Below are positions 30,007 through 42,300 of a stretch of 64,000 nt of DNA, one piece after another. A program made the position numbers and the translations under genes. Within the stretch, counting starts at the first letter, position 1, and each line of letters begins with the position of its first letter. The stretch comes from Symsagittifera roscoffensis (Eukaryota > Xenacoelomorpha > Acoela > Convolutidae). A model generated the notes under the pieces. The model worked only from the letters and a program-made list of their open reading frames with translations, did no database searches and had not been told where the DNA came from. The DNA lies in the NCBI RefSeq assembly GCF_963678635.1, contig NC_087071.1, positions 41,618,153 through 41,682,152 of the forward strand. The letters run 5' to 3'.

Positions 30007-31078
30007 TTACATATTTTTTCCGCCCCCTACTGATTCATTTCGTGACGAAACTTCCAGTCTATTTATAGATTGCTTACTTTCCGCTGTACAAATTGGTCCC
30101 TTGGATTTATTGTGTCCCTTGGATATATTAAAACCAAGAGCGGTGCGAATTAAGTTGATCTTTGCCACCGTAAACATATTATCATACGTACTAATTGGCG
30201 TTGCTTCTCTACTTGGATGACGTGATAAGTAGTCCGCCAATACAATTTACCGCCTGGTTTATGTTCAATTCGAAAATCAAAGGTAATTATTCGATCTAAC
30301 CAGCGCGTTAAGCGGCTAAAAATCGTTTTATTTTTCTTATTATTACCATTCAAAAGGGATATCAGAGCTTTGTGGTCGGTAGCGATCAAAAAACTTCGGC
30401 CCAGTATGTAATATCGAAAGTATTCAGCTCCCCACACGACTGCCAATATCTCCAATTCGTTTGTTGAATATTTCTTTTCGGCTTCGTTAAGGTATCGCGA
30501 GGCAAACGAGATTGGGCGCCACCCTTCTGGTCCTAACTGTTCCAACAACGCACCGAGCTTGCATCGCACACTATACGAATGTCCTTGTGGATATCAAAAT
30601 GCCGTAGTTCAACAATGTTCGAAACTTGTTTCTTAAGATTTTCGAACGCGTTCTGGCATTCAGGTGTCCAAATGTATTCTTTGCTTTTGCTTAGTAGAGG
30701 TCGCAGCGGCGCAGATGATTCGGCTAACGCCGGTAGATACTTGTGCAGACTGTGTATTGACCCCATGAACGATTTTAATTTAGACAAAGTTCGCGGCGGC
30801 GTTAGCGCCTCTATCGGTTCTGTTTTCCTAACCAATGGAGTTATTCCAGTCGATGTTATTTTATGGCCTAGCCATTCACATTCTCGTTGGGCGAATTTAC
30901 ATTTTGTTATTTTTAGAGACATATTTTCACGATCCAGTTTCTTTAAAATATTCTCTACCGTCGCTATATGGTCTATCGCAGTTCCCTTGGTTACAACCAA
31001 AAAATCGTCGATGAACGCGTGCGCCTGCGGGTATTCGGCGAGTATGCAATCCATTGCGCGTTGGAATTCCGCGGGCAT
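30007..31078 (-). pseudogene. Element 4 RT palm, RNase H and tether
   Basis: MPAEFQRAMD, then AFIDDFLVVTKG (F-I-D-D in place of Y-I-D-D), thumb with TPPRTLSKLKSFMGSIH, RNase H with VCDAS broken by a frameshift at about 30550, then FASRYLNEAEKKYSTNELE, IATDHKALIS and TRWLDRIITFDFRIEHKPG. A frame break near 30240 precedes the tether (DYLSRHPSREA). Confidence 0.88.
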
Positions 31079-31083
31079 TGTAG

Positions 31084-31919
31084 TTAGACCATAGAATCCG
31101 GTCTTGAACCGGTACGTACCCGTCGAGCGGCCTCCAATGAGAGAAAAATTACATTGTACGCTCGTTCAGCGTTCAACGACAATTGGCCATATGCGTATGT
31201 TAAATCCATTGTGGTGAAATATATGTCTCCTTGTTTTTTTTCACTAATCGTTTGCCCAACTGTGTCAATTAGTTCCTCGATATTCGGCATTTGGTATTTA
31301 CTCTTTTGCACTTGTTTATTTAATTCCCTCGACTCGAGTTCCAGTTTCACGGACCCATTTTTTTTTTTACTGTTATTACTATTGGGGACACAAAATATTT
31401 ATCCGAGCATTCTGTTAGTTTTTCGATATGACCCTGTTGCAATAGTTTATCAATTTCAGCATCCAATTTTTCTGGTAACGAAATCGGAACTCGACGCCCC
31501 TTCTGTTGTACTGGGATGAGGTTTTCAAAAAAAATCTGCTTGCACTTTGTAGTTTCTTATTTTCCCTACCCTGCTAAAAAGGGTTGAAAACTGCTTACTG
31601 AAATAGGTTTGCCAGGAATCCAACTGCCCCTCCGGCTCCATTTGTCCTGGTTTCTTTTTCCAATGGACATTATCTGTTCCCCTGGTGATTGTTGCACCAA
31701 CTGAAGTCCTAATTGGGGCATCAAATCTCGTCCAATTATTGATGGTCGGTTCCCTCCGATTACTTTTATCCTCGCGTGTATCTTCCAGCCGTTGGATTGT
31801 ATTGTTACCGCCATTGTTCCAATCATCTGTAGTGGATTGTTTCCAGAATCTCGAAATGCATTGTCCTCCTCCGTAAGGTTATCCAATTTTACTCCTGATG
31901 TTCCCAAAGTCTTCCGCAA
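31084..31919 (-). pseudogene. Element 4 protease end and RT fingers
   Basis: 31919-31566 gives the rest of the protease (SIIGRDLMPQLGL). Past a frame break, 31350-31084 gives RT: KLELESRELNKQ, YQMPNIEELIDTV, YFTTMDLTYAYGQL with the first catalytic Asp (MDL). Confidence 0.85.
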
Positions 31920-31937
31920 TTCCCCAATGGTAAAGAT

Positions 31938-33175
31938 CTAAATTGGAGACCCGCTATCGATCCACACTCGAGTGGGTTTCCCATTGACTTTAATCGGCAA
32001 TTGTGCCCCAGCAACTTTCAATTCCGTGACTCTTTTATGTTTTATCGCCATTACCATATAGTCACCGTCTGAGTTGCTCGAGTCCCACGAGTGCACCACT
32101 GGATTCTTATTATTCCATCCAATGGAACTTGCATGTTGTGACGCTTCTTCATCTGCCGAATTTTCCAGGTGACTATCGTCAACATTCTCCCGGATCATTC
32201 CTACGGCTCCCTGTCCCCGCTGGTTTCCACGCTTCCCCCTACAGGTACGTTCGAAATGGCCTATTTTATGGCAAAAATTGCATGTAACTCCTTTTGCGGG
32301 GCATCTGTCCAAATGTTCTCTGGTGAAGTTTTGTTGATCGCAGTTATAGCATCTATTGTTATTGGGACAGTTTCTACCTCGATTCGATCCTCGCCCTTGG
32401 TAAGAGCCCCGGCCCCTTGCACGATTGTTCCGATAACCTCCACGGATTATTCCGACTGGTTCCGATTTTATCTGGATCACGCCGCCTCCTGATGTCGATC
32501 CTTGGGCCCCCACTGATCCCGTGGCAACATAGGATGAAGCATACTTGTTTCCCCTCTCGTACGAGAGAGCTATCCGGTAAACCTCTTCGGGTGTTTTCGT
32601 CGACCTGCATAGTTCCTTTTGTGCTTCACGGTTATTCACGTTGACGATGAATACGTCCCTTAGTATCCGGTCCTCTAGTGTTCCAAAGTTGCACCGCGCC
32701 GCCAATCCACTTAGTACGGAATGGAATTGCTCCAAACTTTCATTGATAAACTGCTTTCGAGAAAGAAGTTGGTATGTCTCATATGTCTCATTTCTTTCTT
32801 TCTTAAATTCCGTTTCCAGTGCGTCTATCATTCGTGGGTAACGAATCGTCGATAGATCCAGATGCGGTCGTCTTTTGTGAAGTTCATCCTGCCCCTTTTC
32901 CCCAGACACAAATACAGATTTAAAATTAGTACTTGTTCCGATTCCAGTCGATTTTTTCCGTCTACTTCCTCGGGCAAAGCAGTAACTTGGGCGGCTGTGA
33001 GAGTCGTGGCGTAGTAATAGTTCTTCGGGTTTATTGAGTGCTTAGCTACCATTCCCCATTGGAATCGGTTAATCCAAAATTCTCACATCATTGGCGGTTT
33101 CGTGCATTTCGCTGGCCAGAATCCCGTGATGCCCAGTGAATTCTTTCCCCCACCTGAGACTGCTGGCCGCGCCAT
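31938..33175 (-). pseudogene. Element 4 gag and protease start
   Basis: Start at 33175 (M-A-R). After a frame break the main open stretch (32909-31938) carries the capsid (ETYQLLSRKQFINESLEQF), an Arg/Gly-rich basic segment, an unusual knuckle CYNCDQQNFTREHLDRC (CX2CX8HX3C), a canonical one CNFCHKIGHFERTC, and the protease motif W-I-D-S-G-S-P at its end, where a stop interrupts. Confidence 0.88.
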
Positions 33176-33390
33176 GTTGAAAAGGTAAAACGGTAGTCGT
33201 CTAATTGTTAATTCCAATACAAGAGATAGTCAACTTAATCTTACAAATTTAGTATAGAGAGTGGTTGAGAACAGTATCCAAGGGTGACAGACTGTTCCAA
33301 GGACAAACACCTGCTAATCAATTAGTCTAGCACCGAGAGTGGACATTTGATTGACAGCTTCCGAAATGAACTAAATTACTCTATACAACA
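33175..33390 (-). repeat. 5' LTR of element 4
   Basis: 216 bp; ends ...TTCAACA on the element strand. The last A is the A of the Gag ATG. The primer site TGGCGCGGCCAGCAG occupies 33174-33160; it shares TGGCGC with element 1 but the rest differs, so another tRNA may prime it. Confidence 0.93.
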
Positions 33391-34068
33391 TTTACCACGA
33401 AACAAAAGATTTCTACAGATCCCTCAAGATAGTTGAAACGTTCGCTATAAGTGAATTGAACAAAGCAGAACGAATCATCAGAATAAAAGGACAGGCTTAT
33501 TTGCTGTAGGCTTCAACATTTTTCATCAATACAAAAATTAACGGAGAAAAAAAGCAAAAAATATATATACACTCTAACTGATTTTTTGAATATTGAAACG
33601 GTTTTTGAGTTTTAATTTACATAAATTTTTTGTTAATGCGTAATTTAATTGTTTAGAGCTTCAAATAATATCAATACAATCTATACTATCAAAAAACAAT
33701 TCTTTTTACAGAGTGCGAGTAGTCATCCTCCTGATCAACATAGCTTGCATGAAATAATTTCGGAATGATTTTTATTTTCCAATAAACTATGAAATTTAAA
33801 AAACTAGTCATCTGAATTATAAATATTTTGAACTATGAGGAAATATTTGCAAAAGTTTAAATAATCTATCTTATCCAACTCATACTTAGTTTTTGTCGGA
33901 ACTTCAATTTTGTCGTGAAAATGCGCTCACAAAAGACAAGTTTTTCAGTTTTTGAAAACCATTTTATTTGTATCTTGGGGAATACTCTTTTTGTACCTTG
34001 GGGAATATAATTATAATTAGTTGTGTAGAAAAAAACGATCTAAAATGAATATATGCAAATTTTTGTAG

Positions 34069-34220
34069 ACAAACTTAACAACCGCGGAAAACAACCACAC
34101 GGTGAGTGTGATAATGGATTCGAATTTCTATTCGACTCTCTTACCGGAATGACATGCTTCAAAATACTTGAGGATCAATTCAGAAGCTTTGAAGACTCAG
34201 CAGCTGCATGTAAAAGGCTA
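34069..34220 (+). CDS. CTLD2 exon a
   Basis: Acceptor ttttgtag, phase 1. Encodes GECDNGFEFLFDSLTGMTC and a helix FEDSAAACKRL, typical of CTLD beginnings (C...GF...C-F ... A-x-x-x-C). Donor gtaaga at 34221 leaves phase 0, while the next exon expects phase 2. Moving the donor one base left would need an AG donor. Confidence 0.75.
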
Positions 34221-35130
34221 GTAAGATTCATAAAATTTTAACAAGTTTTTTTTTCGATTAAAAGCGGCCTTTGATTTTATAATTCATTGTTTAAGAAATG
34301 CTCTATTGTATGTGCTGAACTGATTTTTCCCAAAACACTCTCACCAGTTGAAATTGAAAAGTTTGGAGCACGCATAGTAGGCCATCTAGGCACTTATAAG
34401 GACTTTCAACTAATTTGAACACAATCTTTAGAAAATTGGAGTATTTTAGGCATTTTGGAAAATTAATGCCAATTTTACGCAAAATCGTAGTATTCTGACT
34501 CCAAAGTCTGCCCAGTAAAAATTGAAAGCAGCCTATTAGTCCTTTACAAGACCGAATTGATTGTTTTTGTTTTCTGAGCTGAATCTGCAACAAGCAGAAA
34601 ACAGAGTTGTCGCGGAGTTTGCATCATTATTAATTCTTTTTGACCTTGTTAGCTATTTTGGCTTGCACGAACAAATAGCTAAAACACTCTATCGCCAAAA
34701 ATTGCTCCAAAATAGGCAGGTTTATGAAATTGGCAACAAAAATTGCTGAATCTAGAATTTGTGGAATCAACCAACAATTTTATAATCAATACACGATACA
34801 TTTGAAGGTTGCGGAATCCGTTAAAAATACATTCCGGTATTTGTACAACGACTCCTCGAAATTTTCGTAATTGGAATCTACGAACACTTTGTAGGACTGG
34901 AATCTCGACTTGTCATGTGATTCCAGTGACTTACAACTATCAAATTGTAGCCTCAAAATGTCGAAATAACTTTACAAGCTGTGAATTAAAGAGCCGCAAA
35001 ACTGAGACAGAAACAATTAAAACAAAACAAAAATCATTATCTCTGCCTAGCTGTGTTTAAATTCATTAGAAGTCTGCACGAAAATTTTTTATGCGATTTT
35101 CTTGTCCATCTTCGAACGTCTCTTATTTAC
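34221..35130. other. Intron between CTLD2 exons a and b, no feature seen
   Basis: AT-rich, no exon-like signal that would repair the phase mismatch between 34220 and 35883. Confidence 0.4.
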
Positions 35131-35668
35131 TGTTCCGACTTTCGATACCGAAGTGACGGAATATTTGTGCTCGGGTGGGTTTCTTTTTTCTTCAGACAAA
35201 TTTCGACTTTTTAACTAACCATTTTTGACGGAAATTTTATATCATTCAAAACGTATTGTTGTCCTGAGCTCAAAATTGAAAAAAATATTTCACCTGTGAT
35301 CATTTTTCGTGAAGTTATGGGGGTTTAAATATTGCCATTTTGGCCAATTTGGGACAATTAACGCGCGATATATATTTCGCGCTATTAACGCGTAAGCGGA
35401 GAGTTAATCCGTCTTCGAAATCGTTCCAAATTGGTTAAAAGAAGCTTATTCGCATAATTGGTTTGTTACAAGGAGCAAAATCTATCCTTTGTTACTTTGT
35501 ATGGCGTGTGGGGTGATGATTTTCATTTAAAAAATTTCAAATTTTAGAGAAAAAAAATTTTCATTTTATTTTTTCTTACATTTAATTTTTTAATGTTATT
35601 ACTGCTCCATAAAACCTTAAGAGGCAGTCGGAACATTCAGGGCTTCGCCCTGATACGAGCAGTCTTGT
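35131..35668 (+). repeat. Dispersed hairpin-ended repeat, copy B
   Basis: Same family as 4446-4995 in opposite orientation. Starts TGTTCCGACTTTCG, contains TGTGCTCGGG and GGACAATTAACGCGCG, and ends with AGGGCTTCGCCCT, GATACGAGCAGT, CTTGT. It sits just before CTLD2 exon b. Confidence 0.7.
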
Positions 35669-35882
35669 TGATCTCTATAGAAGAAAACCACTTATCATAA
35701 GATTCCAAAATTCCTTGATTAACTTTCATAAAAGAAACCGTATGATACGCTTTTTTTCCATAGATTTTTTTCAGGAGTACCCCAAAGTTTATTATAATTT
35801 GATTTAAACTCAGTGTACAGCAACTTAGAGTCACATTAAACCTTTATTCACCTACGAGACACTATGTACTTGCCTTCTTTAG

Positions 35883-36096
35883 GAACTCTTTCTCTTATAT
35901 GTGGGAGCCATGGACGAAACCAGACCTGAGAGATGTATACTCTTTTCTGTTCAATAAAGTGTACAACCGAGATTACACTTTGGCGCCGACCTCAAATAAT
36001 TTGGAGCTCGAGGTCACAGCTGGAACCAAAATTTGGCTCGGATACAAAAATTTGCTTTCAGGGCTCTTTTACTTCTTCTTTGCTTTCATAATCCGA
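35883..36096 (+). CDS. CTLD2 exon b
   Basis: Acceptor cttctttag. Encodes NSFSYMWEPWTKPDLRDVYSF, matching exon b of CTLD1 (NLGADFWSPNKYDEID), then TKIWLGYKNLL with the W-L-G core. Donor candidate A/gtacgg at 36097 in phase 0, like the other b exons. The residues after LLSGLF are hydrophobic and the true donor could lie earlier. Confidence 0.7.
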
Positions 36097-37164
36097 GTAC
36101 GGACAAGTTAAAAATAAACAGGACTTCAAAGTTTTTCAAAATTCATCTTTTTGCATCAATCGATTGCTTTCCATTTCACTGATAGTCATTTTCTGCATAG
36201 CCCAATTCCGAAAGAAAGATCCGAAATTTAAAAACAGTCTGCTCGATTGAAACAATTTTTTTTTGTAATTAGAATGCAGATTATACGGGCAAGGAATCAT
36301 TTTCCAGAGAAAATCACTCCAATCATAGCTTTTGATATCTCTCAATGATAATTATTTTGCATATAAGAGTATAACAACGCAAAAAAAACCAGAAGACTAA
36401 CCGGAAAAGTGTTACAAAGTGTTTTTGATCAGACGTGACCGGCGAAAGCAAAGCTCAACTAGCTTGGCTTTCTGTTACCTGTGTCACAAAAAGCCAAGCT
36501 ACCTTTTGTTACCTTATTGCTGAAAATCAGTCCTAGTGGCGCGACTGATTTTCAGCAAGATAAAACATTCTGGATCAATTTTACCTACCCCCCCCCCCCC
36601 CCTCTTCCACCCTCTCCTCCGAGTCTGTTGCATAATCTCGGTCTGAAAGAAAATCTTTCTGAAGAAACGGAGAAAACAGATTACTCAGACCTCTTAATTG
36701 GGTTGCATTAGACACACAAAAATATTTACAAACACAAACTTGGTAAAGCGTTGAAAAAGTACAAGCGATTTGTTTCCCAGTCAAAAATTTTGAACCTTGA
36801 TTCAATGACTAGGCAAGTTTTCTTTTTCATGAACAACTACATTTTTGACGGATTTTTCAAATTTTTATCCCTCTTTGTCGATAGCTGTATGTGGTTTATT
36901 GTCTTCAACATTTGAATTGGAACTCGCGGCAAATATTTTGCTATACTTTTGAGTTCAAGTTTGTTATGTATGCTTAACATAAATAAATACATCTGCATGG
37001 CTTTCGATTCCTGAGTTGAGATTTTTTGCCCATTTTGAAGCAAGTTGTGGAGCATTGAATCTTTTTTGAATTCACTTTGCTGAAGTTTTAACATGATAAT
37101 AATAATTTTTTAACGGATTTCGAGCGGTGTGATTTTGCTATTTGTTTTGGGGGCAAAATTGCAG
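36097..37164. other. Intron with C15 run; possible small exon
   Basis: A C15 run lies at 36588-36602. Just before it, an acceptor-like aaaatcag precedes a short open stretch ending FWINFTY, which loosely resembles a CTLD strand, but no donor follows. Not called as an exon. Confidence 0.4.
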
Positions 37165-37443
37165 CTCTAAACAGTACCAAAGATGATGATAGTAAAGGAT
37201 TAGGAAAGAGTTCTGGTTCAGACAAGGCTCTCAGAGTCGGTTCAAAAGAGGACCTCATTTATGGGTACAAAGGTCAGCAAAGCAAAAAGACAGGCATGAA
37301 TCCTTCAATCTGGAACACTTCCGCACTCTTAGTGGATCGAACCAACAGATGTTCTGCTTACTCGCCGCAGTTGGGTGTTCACAGTATACCTTGTGAAACC
37401 AGCCCAGAGCGACTGCCAGTGAGACCAGTGACTATCTGCACGT
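37165..37443 (+). CDS. CTLD2 exon c
   Basis: Acceptor attgcag, donor T/gtaagt. Long open frame with a polar, Lys/Asp/Ser-rich insert and then NPSIWNTSALLVDRTNRC, C...IPC and VTIC, the three C-terminal CTLD cysteines. It ends in phase 1 and joins CTLD3 exon a. Its entry phase (1) does not match exon b (0). Confidence 0.75.
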
Positions 37444-39590
37444 GTAAGTTAAAAAGACTATCTAATTTTGTGTTCATCGCTCGTCATCTTTATCAAAAGA
37501 CGTTATGAAAAGGTTAAGTTTTAAGGAAAAAAGTTAGAAGTAAATCAAGAATTACCTGAACTTTACCTTCGAAAAAATGTTGAGGTAACCTTTGCCCTGG
37601 ATGATTTAAGGTGAAGTATCTGAATTCAACCTTTAACAAAAAATTCTAAATTGATTTTAGGTGAAGGGAAATAAAGAAAACATTACGAAATTGAGATTAT
37701 CCTGACAAACAAAATTTTGAGAAATAGCTTCATGGATGAATGTTTGTAATTATGTATGCATGTACGCCCTAAAATTAACCAATTTTATTTATTTCAAACT
37801 GCAGTCCAGTTTATTCGCTCACGGTTTTCTCTAGCTTTATTTTGACTCTGGCTTGGAGTGAAATTTTTTTGGGTTTTTTTTTGCAAACCGAATCAAGGCA
37901 TAACCAGGATTTGAATAGGAAATAAAACTTTCATTAAAGAATAACTGTTGAGCTTCAAAAATTTTGGAGGATCATTTTTGTTTATCGCTGGTTTGATGCT
38001 CGTTAAAAATGTTTTTATTTGTTAATTTTGCCAAAATAAAAGCTTCCAGTTTAGTTAATTGTTTAAATTATATTCGGATTTTAGTTCAATTGTTGTTTTT
38101 TCTAATTGATGTTTTCAGCTCATCGTTTTCTATACAGTATAATCTTTTTTCTTTGAGAATTATCGTGAAGCGCTGTAATTAACAAAAACATTTTTTTTCA
38201 ATTAGCAATTTAGTTTCAGACTTCACAATATTTCGGCAATCGCTTCTAGGTTAATTCCAATTGACGCTCTGATTTTGCGTTGATTTTTTTTTCATCAAGA
38301 TGTACATCAGAGCCACTGCAGGTTGTGAATTCAACAGTTTTTACATATCAGTTGAATCAAAAACAGTGGTGAAAATGAAATTTTACCGGTTTGCTGCTTA
38401 ATGTGCTAAATATTTGTTTGCTTTTGTTCTCAAAGTTATGCATGGAAAGTTCGAAAGGAACCTTGTTCTGCTATTGAAACTTGGTATCCATTTGGTAATA
38501 CTAATTCCATCAATAAAATGTTTTTTTTTGTGTTAATTGTTGTCAAGCTCTACTGAAACGACAACTTTTTACGAGTTATTCCTTTTTTGTATACGCTATC
38601 AACTGTAGAGGCCTTTGAGTGGCGGCCCTTTTGTATTGTCTTTTTTTTCTGCAAGTCATGAAATGACATCTTTTTATTGAATTTGTTTCTGAATCTTATG
38701 TTTCACATTTCTGTCTGTCTTCATATTTTGCCGTTAAATATCCTCTGACAGTTTGATCGGTTGGGGTTTTTGCAATCAACCTCAATCGTGAGCCCGAAAA
38801 AAGCAGTTTGTTTCTAGTTTTAGATACAAGCAGTTTATATCCGACAAAACAAAGTTTGATTTACTTTTGTGCGCTCAAAAACAAATCGAAAAGCTTTGCT
38901 TTGAAGTTTCCTAAAGTTCAGGTAGTTTTACTTTAAAACGCGTGACACAAAAAAAAATTCAATTTGCACCACTTTAAGTTTACTTTAATTTATATGTAAA
39001 TACTGCAAAAAGTTTAATTTGAACCAATTTAAAAGTTAAAGTATAAAAGCCTTTAAAAACACTTTGAAACTCCTTTTTGGAAACAAATTTACCTCAAAAA
39101 ATTTACATAAAAAAGGATAAATTATCTATAGTTACCTTATTATTAGAGTATTTGACTTCAAAATTCTACCTCTAAAAAGAAAAAAGTTCTACGACTAAAA
39201 AAGGGAAAATAATCTTAACTGTTGAATGAAACACTTTCAATTCTCTTTAAATTTAGATTTTTTTACTTTCGCGCTTTATATTTTAGTTTTTGTACTTTTG
39301 GAGAAAAATTTAGGTTGTTGAGGTAAAAATAAGTAAGTTTTTTTCTTTTTCGATCCTATTTTTTGATCCGATGTTTCACAGCTTTCGCGTGATCCGACTG
39401 CCCGTGAAATGCTTCCAATTGTTTTCTGTTAACACTTTTGAGATTAGCAATCAGATTTGAACTTTCACCATCGATTATCGAATTAAAAGTTAAAATTGGG
39501 CCGGGTACTTTCATTTCGATTGTTAACATTTTCATGTGCGAAATAACCGGTAGTGATACATTTTAGCGTCAAATCTCTCGCTCAACTCAT
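37444..39590. other. Intron, no feature seen
   Basis: About 2.1 kb of AT-rich sequence with many T and A runs; nothing coding recognised. Confidence 0.4.
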
Positions 39591-39977
39591 ACATACATAA
39601 ATTAGAACAAACATAGATACATGCGTACATCTGCACATATTTCCATACATACAAAATTACATACATACAAAGATACATACATACATGCATACATTGAATT
39701 GAATTGAATTGAATTTGAATTTGATGCAGATAAAATTTTGACACACATCATTTTGATCAAACAGGTTAAATAAATCTACATCAGGACTGCTATACAGGTA
39801 ATTCAACCTTTCGAGTAGCATCCCCTACATACATACATACATACATACATACATACATACATACATACATACATACATACATACATACATACATACATAC
39901 ATACATACATCCATACATACATACATACATACATACATACATACATACATACATACATACATACATACATACATACA

Positions 39978-40010
<33 letters not shown>

Positions 40011-40135
40011 GCAAACGTACATACAGAGATACATAAAAAGATACATACATACATCTATACACACATACATACATACATACATACAAATATACATACATAG
40101 ATACAAACTTACTTACATTTAAACATACATTCATT
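39591..40135. repeat. Tetranucleotide (TACA)n microsatellite with GAATT tract
   Basis: A long, almost pure CATA/TACA run covers about 39826-40008, with degenerate copies on both sides (39591-39693 and 40010-40135). At about 39694-39715 there is a short GAATT pentanucleotide run. The open frames on the complementary strand (Tyr-Val-Cys-Met repeats) are products of the repeat. Confidence 0.97.
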
Positions 40136-40494
40136 TCGAAGACATTCATTTGCTCAATTTTTTTTGAGTTTTGAGTTGATTGATGTTCACCATAAGTTTA
40201 CAAAAGTCTCCAATATAACTTGAAACAACTGAAAAAAAAATTCCAACCAAAACTGCTAATTCAGCTATTTTTTGTGAAATACTGTGGGCTTAACAAGACT
40301 GAAATAACGTGCCCTAGAGACACTTATAGCGCACTTTATAATTATGTACATTGGTAGGCGTCACAAAGATTGCGATCAAAACCAGTTTGTTTTGATGGAA
40401 AATTGGTAAATTTGTCTAGAGGCCAATTTTAGAACGAAGCAAGTAAAATTATGTACGGGGAACCAAAATTATTTTCTATTTTAAATTGTTTCAG

Positions 40495-40627
40495 ACCCTG
40501 TTTGCCCAACTGGCTTCAAACGCACAGCCTCGAGCTTGCATTCTAACAAATGCTACACACCACTCTCCGACAGCTACTTTGGTTCCTACGCGAACTTTTA
40601 CCAAGCAGCTAGTGAATGTTACGCATT
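40495..40627 (+). CDS. CTLD3 exon a
   Basis: Acceptor gtttcag, donor TT/gtaagt. Encodes PVCPTGFKRTASSLHSNKC-Y and ANFYQAASECYAL: textbook CTLD opening with CP-x-GF, C-Y and A-x-x-x-C. Enters in phase 1, leaves in phase 2. Confidence 0.85.
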
Positions 40628-42069
40628 GTAAGTTTTCTCAATTATAAAATAGACTTTTTGCACAATTCAGAAAATTTTGCACTTCTGACATGAAAAAACT
40701 CTAATATTTCAGTCGGTTCAGATTAAAATAAATTTGTGACAAACTGTTCATAATTATCATTGCTCGCAACAAAACAGTTTTTTAGATTAACATTGAAACT
40801 CCTTTAACTATTATTAAAACCTTCCAGTCTTGATTCGAACGGCAAAAAAAAACTTTCTCAAAATTGTCGTATAGTCGAGAAAAACGGGTTTGCGGAATTG
40901 CTTTGAGATGTACTTCAACTTGGAACAGGCTTATTAAACAAGGCTAAGCTTGTGAAATTTAAGTTTTTTTTCAGTGAATTTATTTTTGAAGTTTTTGTTA
41001 CGTGTTTTGAATGAAAAGCTTCAAAAAAACACAAAATAATTTCTGCAAAAAAAATTTACTGAAAACTTAAATCTCTTTTGAAATTACCTTTTTTATAGTG
41101 ATTTTTCGACAAAAAACCCTTGCTTGGTTTGCGTTATTTACTGTGACTCTGGAATATTTCTAAGATTGAGGATTTTGTCATAACATTTCATCACAACACA
41201 AACAAAAAAAAACACTAACAAGAAAAAGCTTGATTTTCTTGTATTTTTTAAAGATTTTGGCAGCCAGCTATCCTAGTTAACAGAAGCTATGTTGAACCAT
41301 CTAGTTTCCAGTATTACTACTTTTACTATTCCGTGGTCTTCAAAGCACTTTTTTTTCAAAATTTCAAATAGAGAGTTAATTTTTTTTGAGGATTCCAAAA
41401 CATGGACTTTTTTTTTGTCAAAATTTTGAGGTGGAATTTGTTGTAAATTGTCTTAAACGTTAGCATTATGCTGCGGAATTTACCAACCTCTGTTTCGTTT
41501 GATCAAAAAAGAGATTTTAAATTAATTTCTTTTTGTAATCTTTCGGTAAAGAAGAGAAATTTGTAAGATTTTAAGCAGTAAATATTTCAAACTAATCCTC
41601 CAGAGACAAGAAAAAATGTTTACCCAAAAAGTCAGACTGTTTTTAAACATCTCGTTTAAAGCGAACTTCGGTAGTAATTTTTCGAAAAAGGCTGAAGTAA
41701 GCGTCATGAAATGGAACGCAGCACTGAAAAGGCTTTAAAAATCCAATTCAATCTCTCTTTCTACATAAAACTGTTCAACAGAGAGCATACAACTAAAGCT
41801 GAGATCAAAGTTCCCCAAAACTGAAGAAGAAAGATAGATAATAACGTTCAAGTCAGGTCAAAGCTTTGAATAACGCCACTGCCTTATGGGGTCTATGGAA
41901 AGTTGTTCACTTTAAAACAAAATCAAATTACTTTTTTTCTCCCTTAAAATGTTTAAAATTTACCCATATGCTATTTGAAGTACAAAGCGGTTGACTTCGC
42001 ATAGAGCAAAGTTTTTTTAAGACCCAAAAACATGTCTCAATTTAGTTAGGAACCGTTTCAAACAAAGAT

Positions 42070-42300
42070 TAACTCTCCGCTAACAGATTTTTAGCACGAA
42101 GACTCTAGCGCGAAAAATATCCCAATTTGACCTAAATGACAATCTAAAAACCCTTCAGATATAAAAATTGATCACAGAAATAAAATCATTTAAGGCTTGA
42201 GCTCATTATCACAAAAGTTTCCGAAAGATAGAAAAACGTTTGTCGTAAATCGCCAGTTAAAAATCCTACATTTTCTCGAAAAAATAAACCGAGCAGACTT
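42070..42300 (-). repeat. Degenerate internal copy of the hairpin-ended repeat
   Basis: Shares ttaactctccgctaac, gcgcgaaa, cccaatttg, attgatcaca and gccagttaaaaa in the same order as copy A, with many changes. Ends not preserved. Confidence 0.5.

Larger units (their letters stand above)
27255..33390 (-). mobile_element. Element 4: Ty3/gypsy-type LTR retrotransposon with TSD, nearly complete
   Basis: 6.1 kb on the minus strand with two 216-bp LTRs (TGTTG...CAACA) differing at about 3 positions, and a 4-bp target-site duplication TTTA (27251-27254 and 33391-33394). Order: gag, protease, RT, RNase H, integrase. A different family from elements 1-3. A moderate number of frameshifts and stops makes this copy inactive. 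It is inserted antisense in the intron between CTLD1 and CTLD2. Confidence 0.95.

Noticed and set aside
34561-34749. 62-codon open frame in the CTLD2 intron
   Set aside because: No CTLD features or splice sites; matches chance in AT-rich DNA.
36540-36590. Possible small CTLD2 exon (GATDFQQDKTFWINFTY)
   Set aside because: Acceptor is plausible but there is no donor before the C15 run and the phase does not solve the mismatch.
39790-40149. Open frames of Tyr-Val-Cys-Met repeats on the minus strand
   Set aside because: They are translations of the TACA microsatellite in its three frames; no gene signal.
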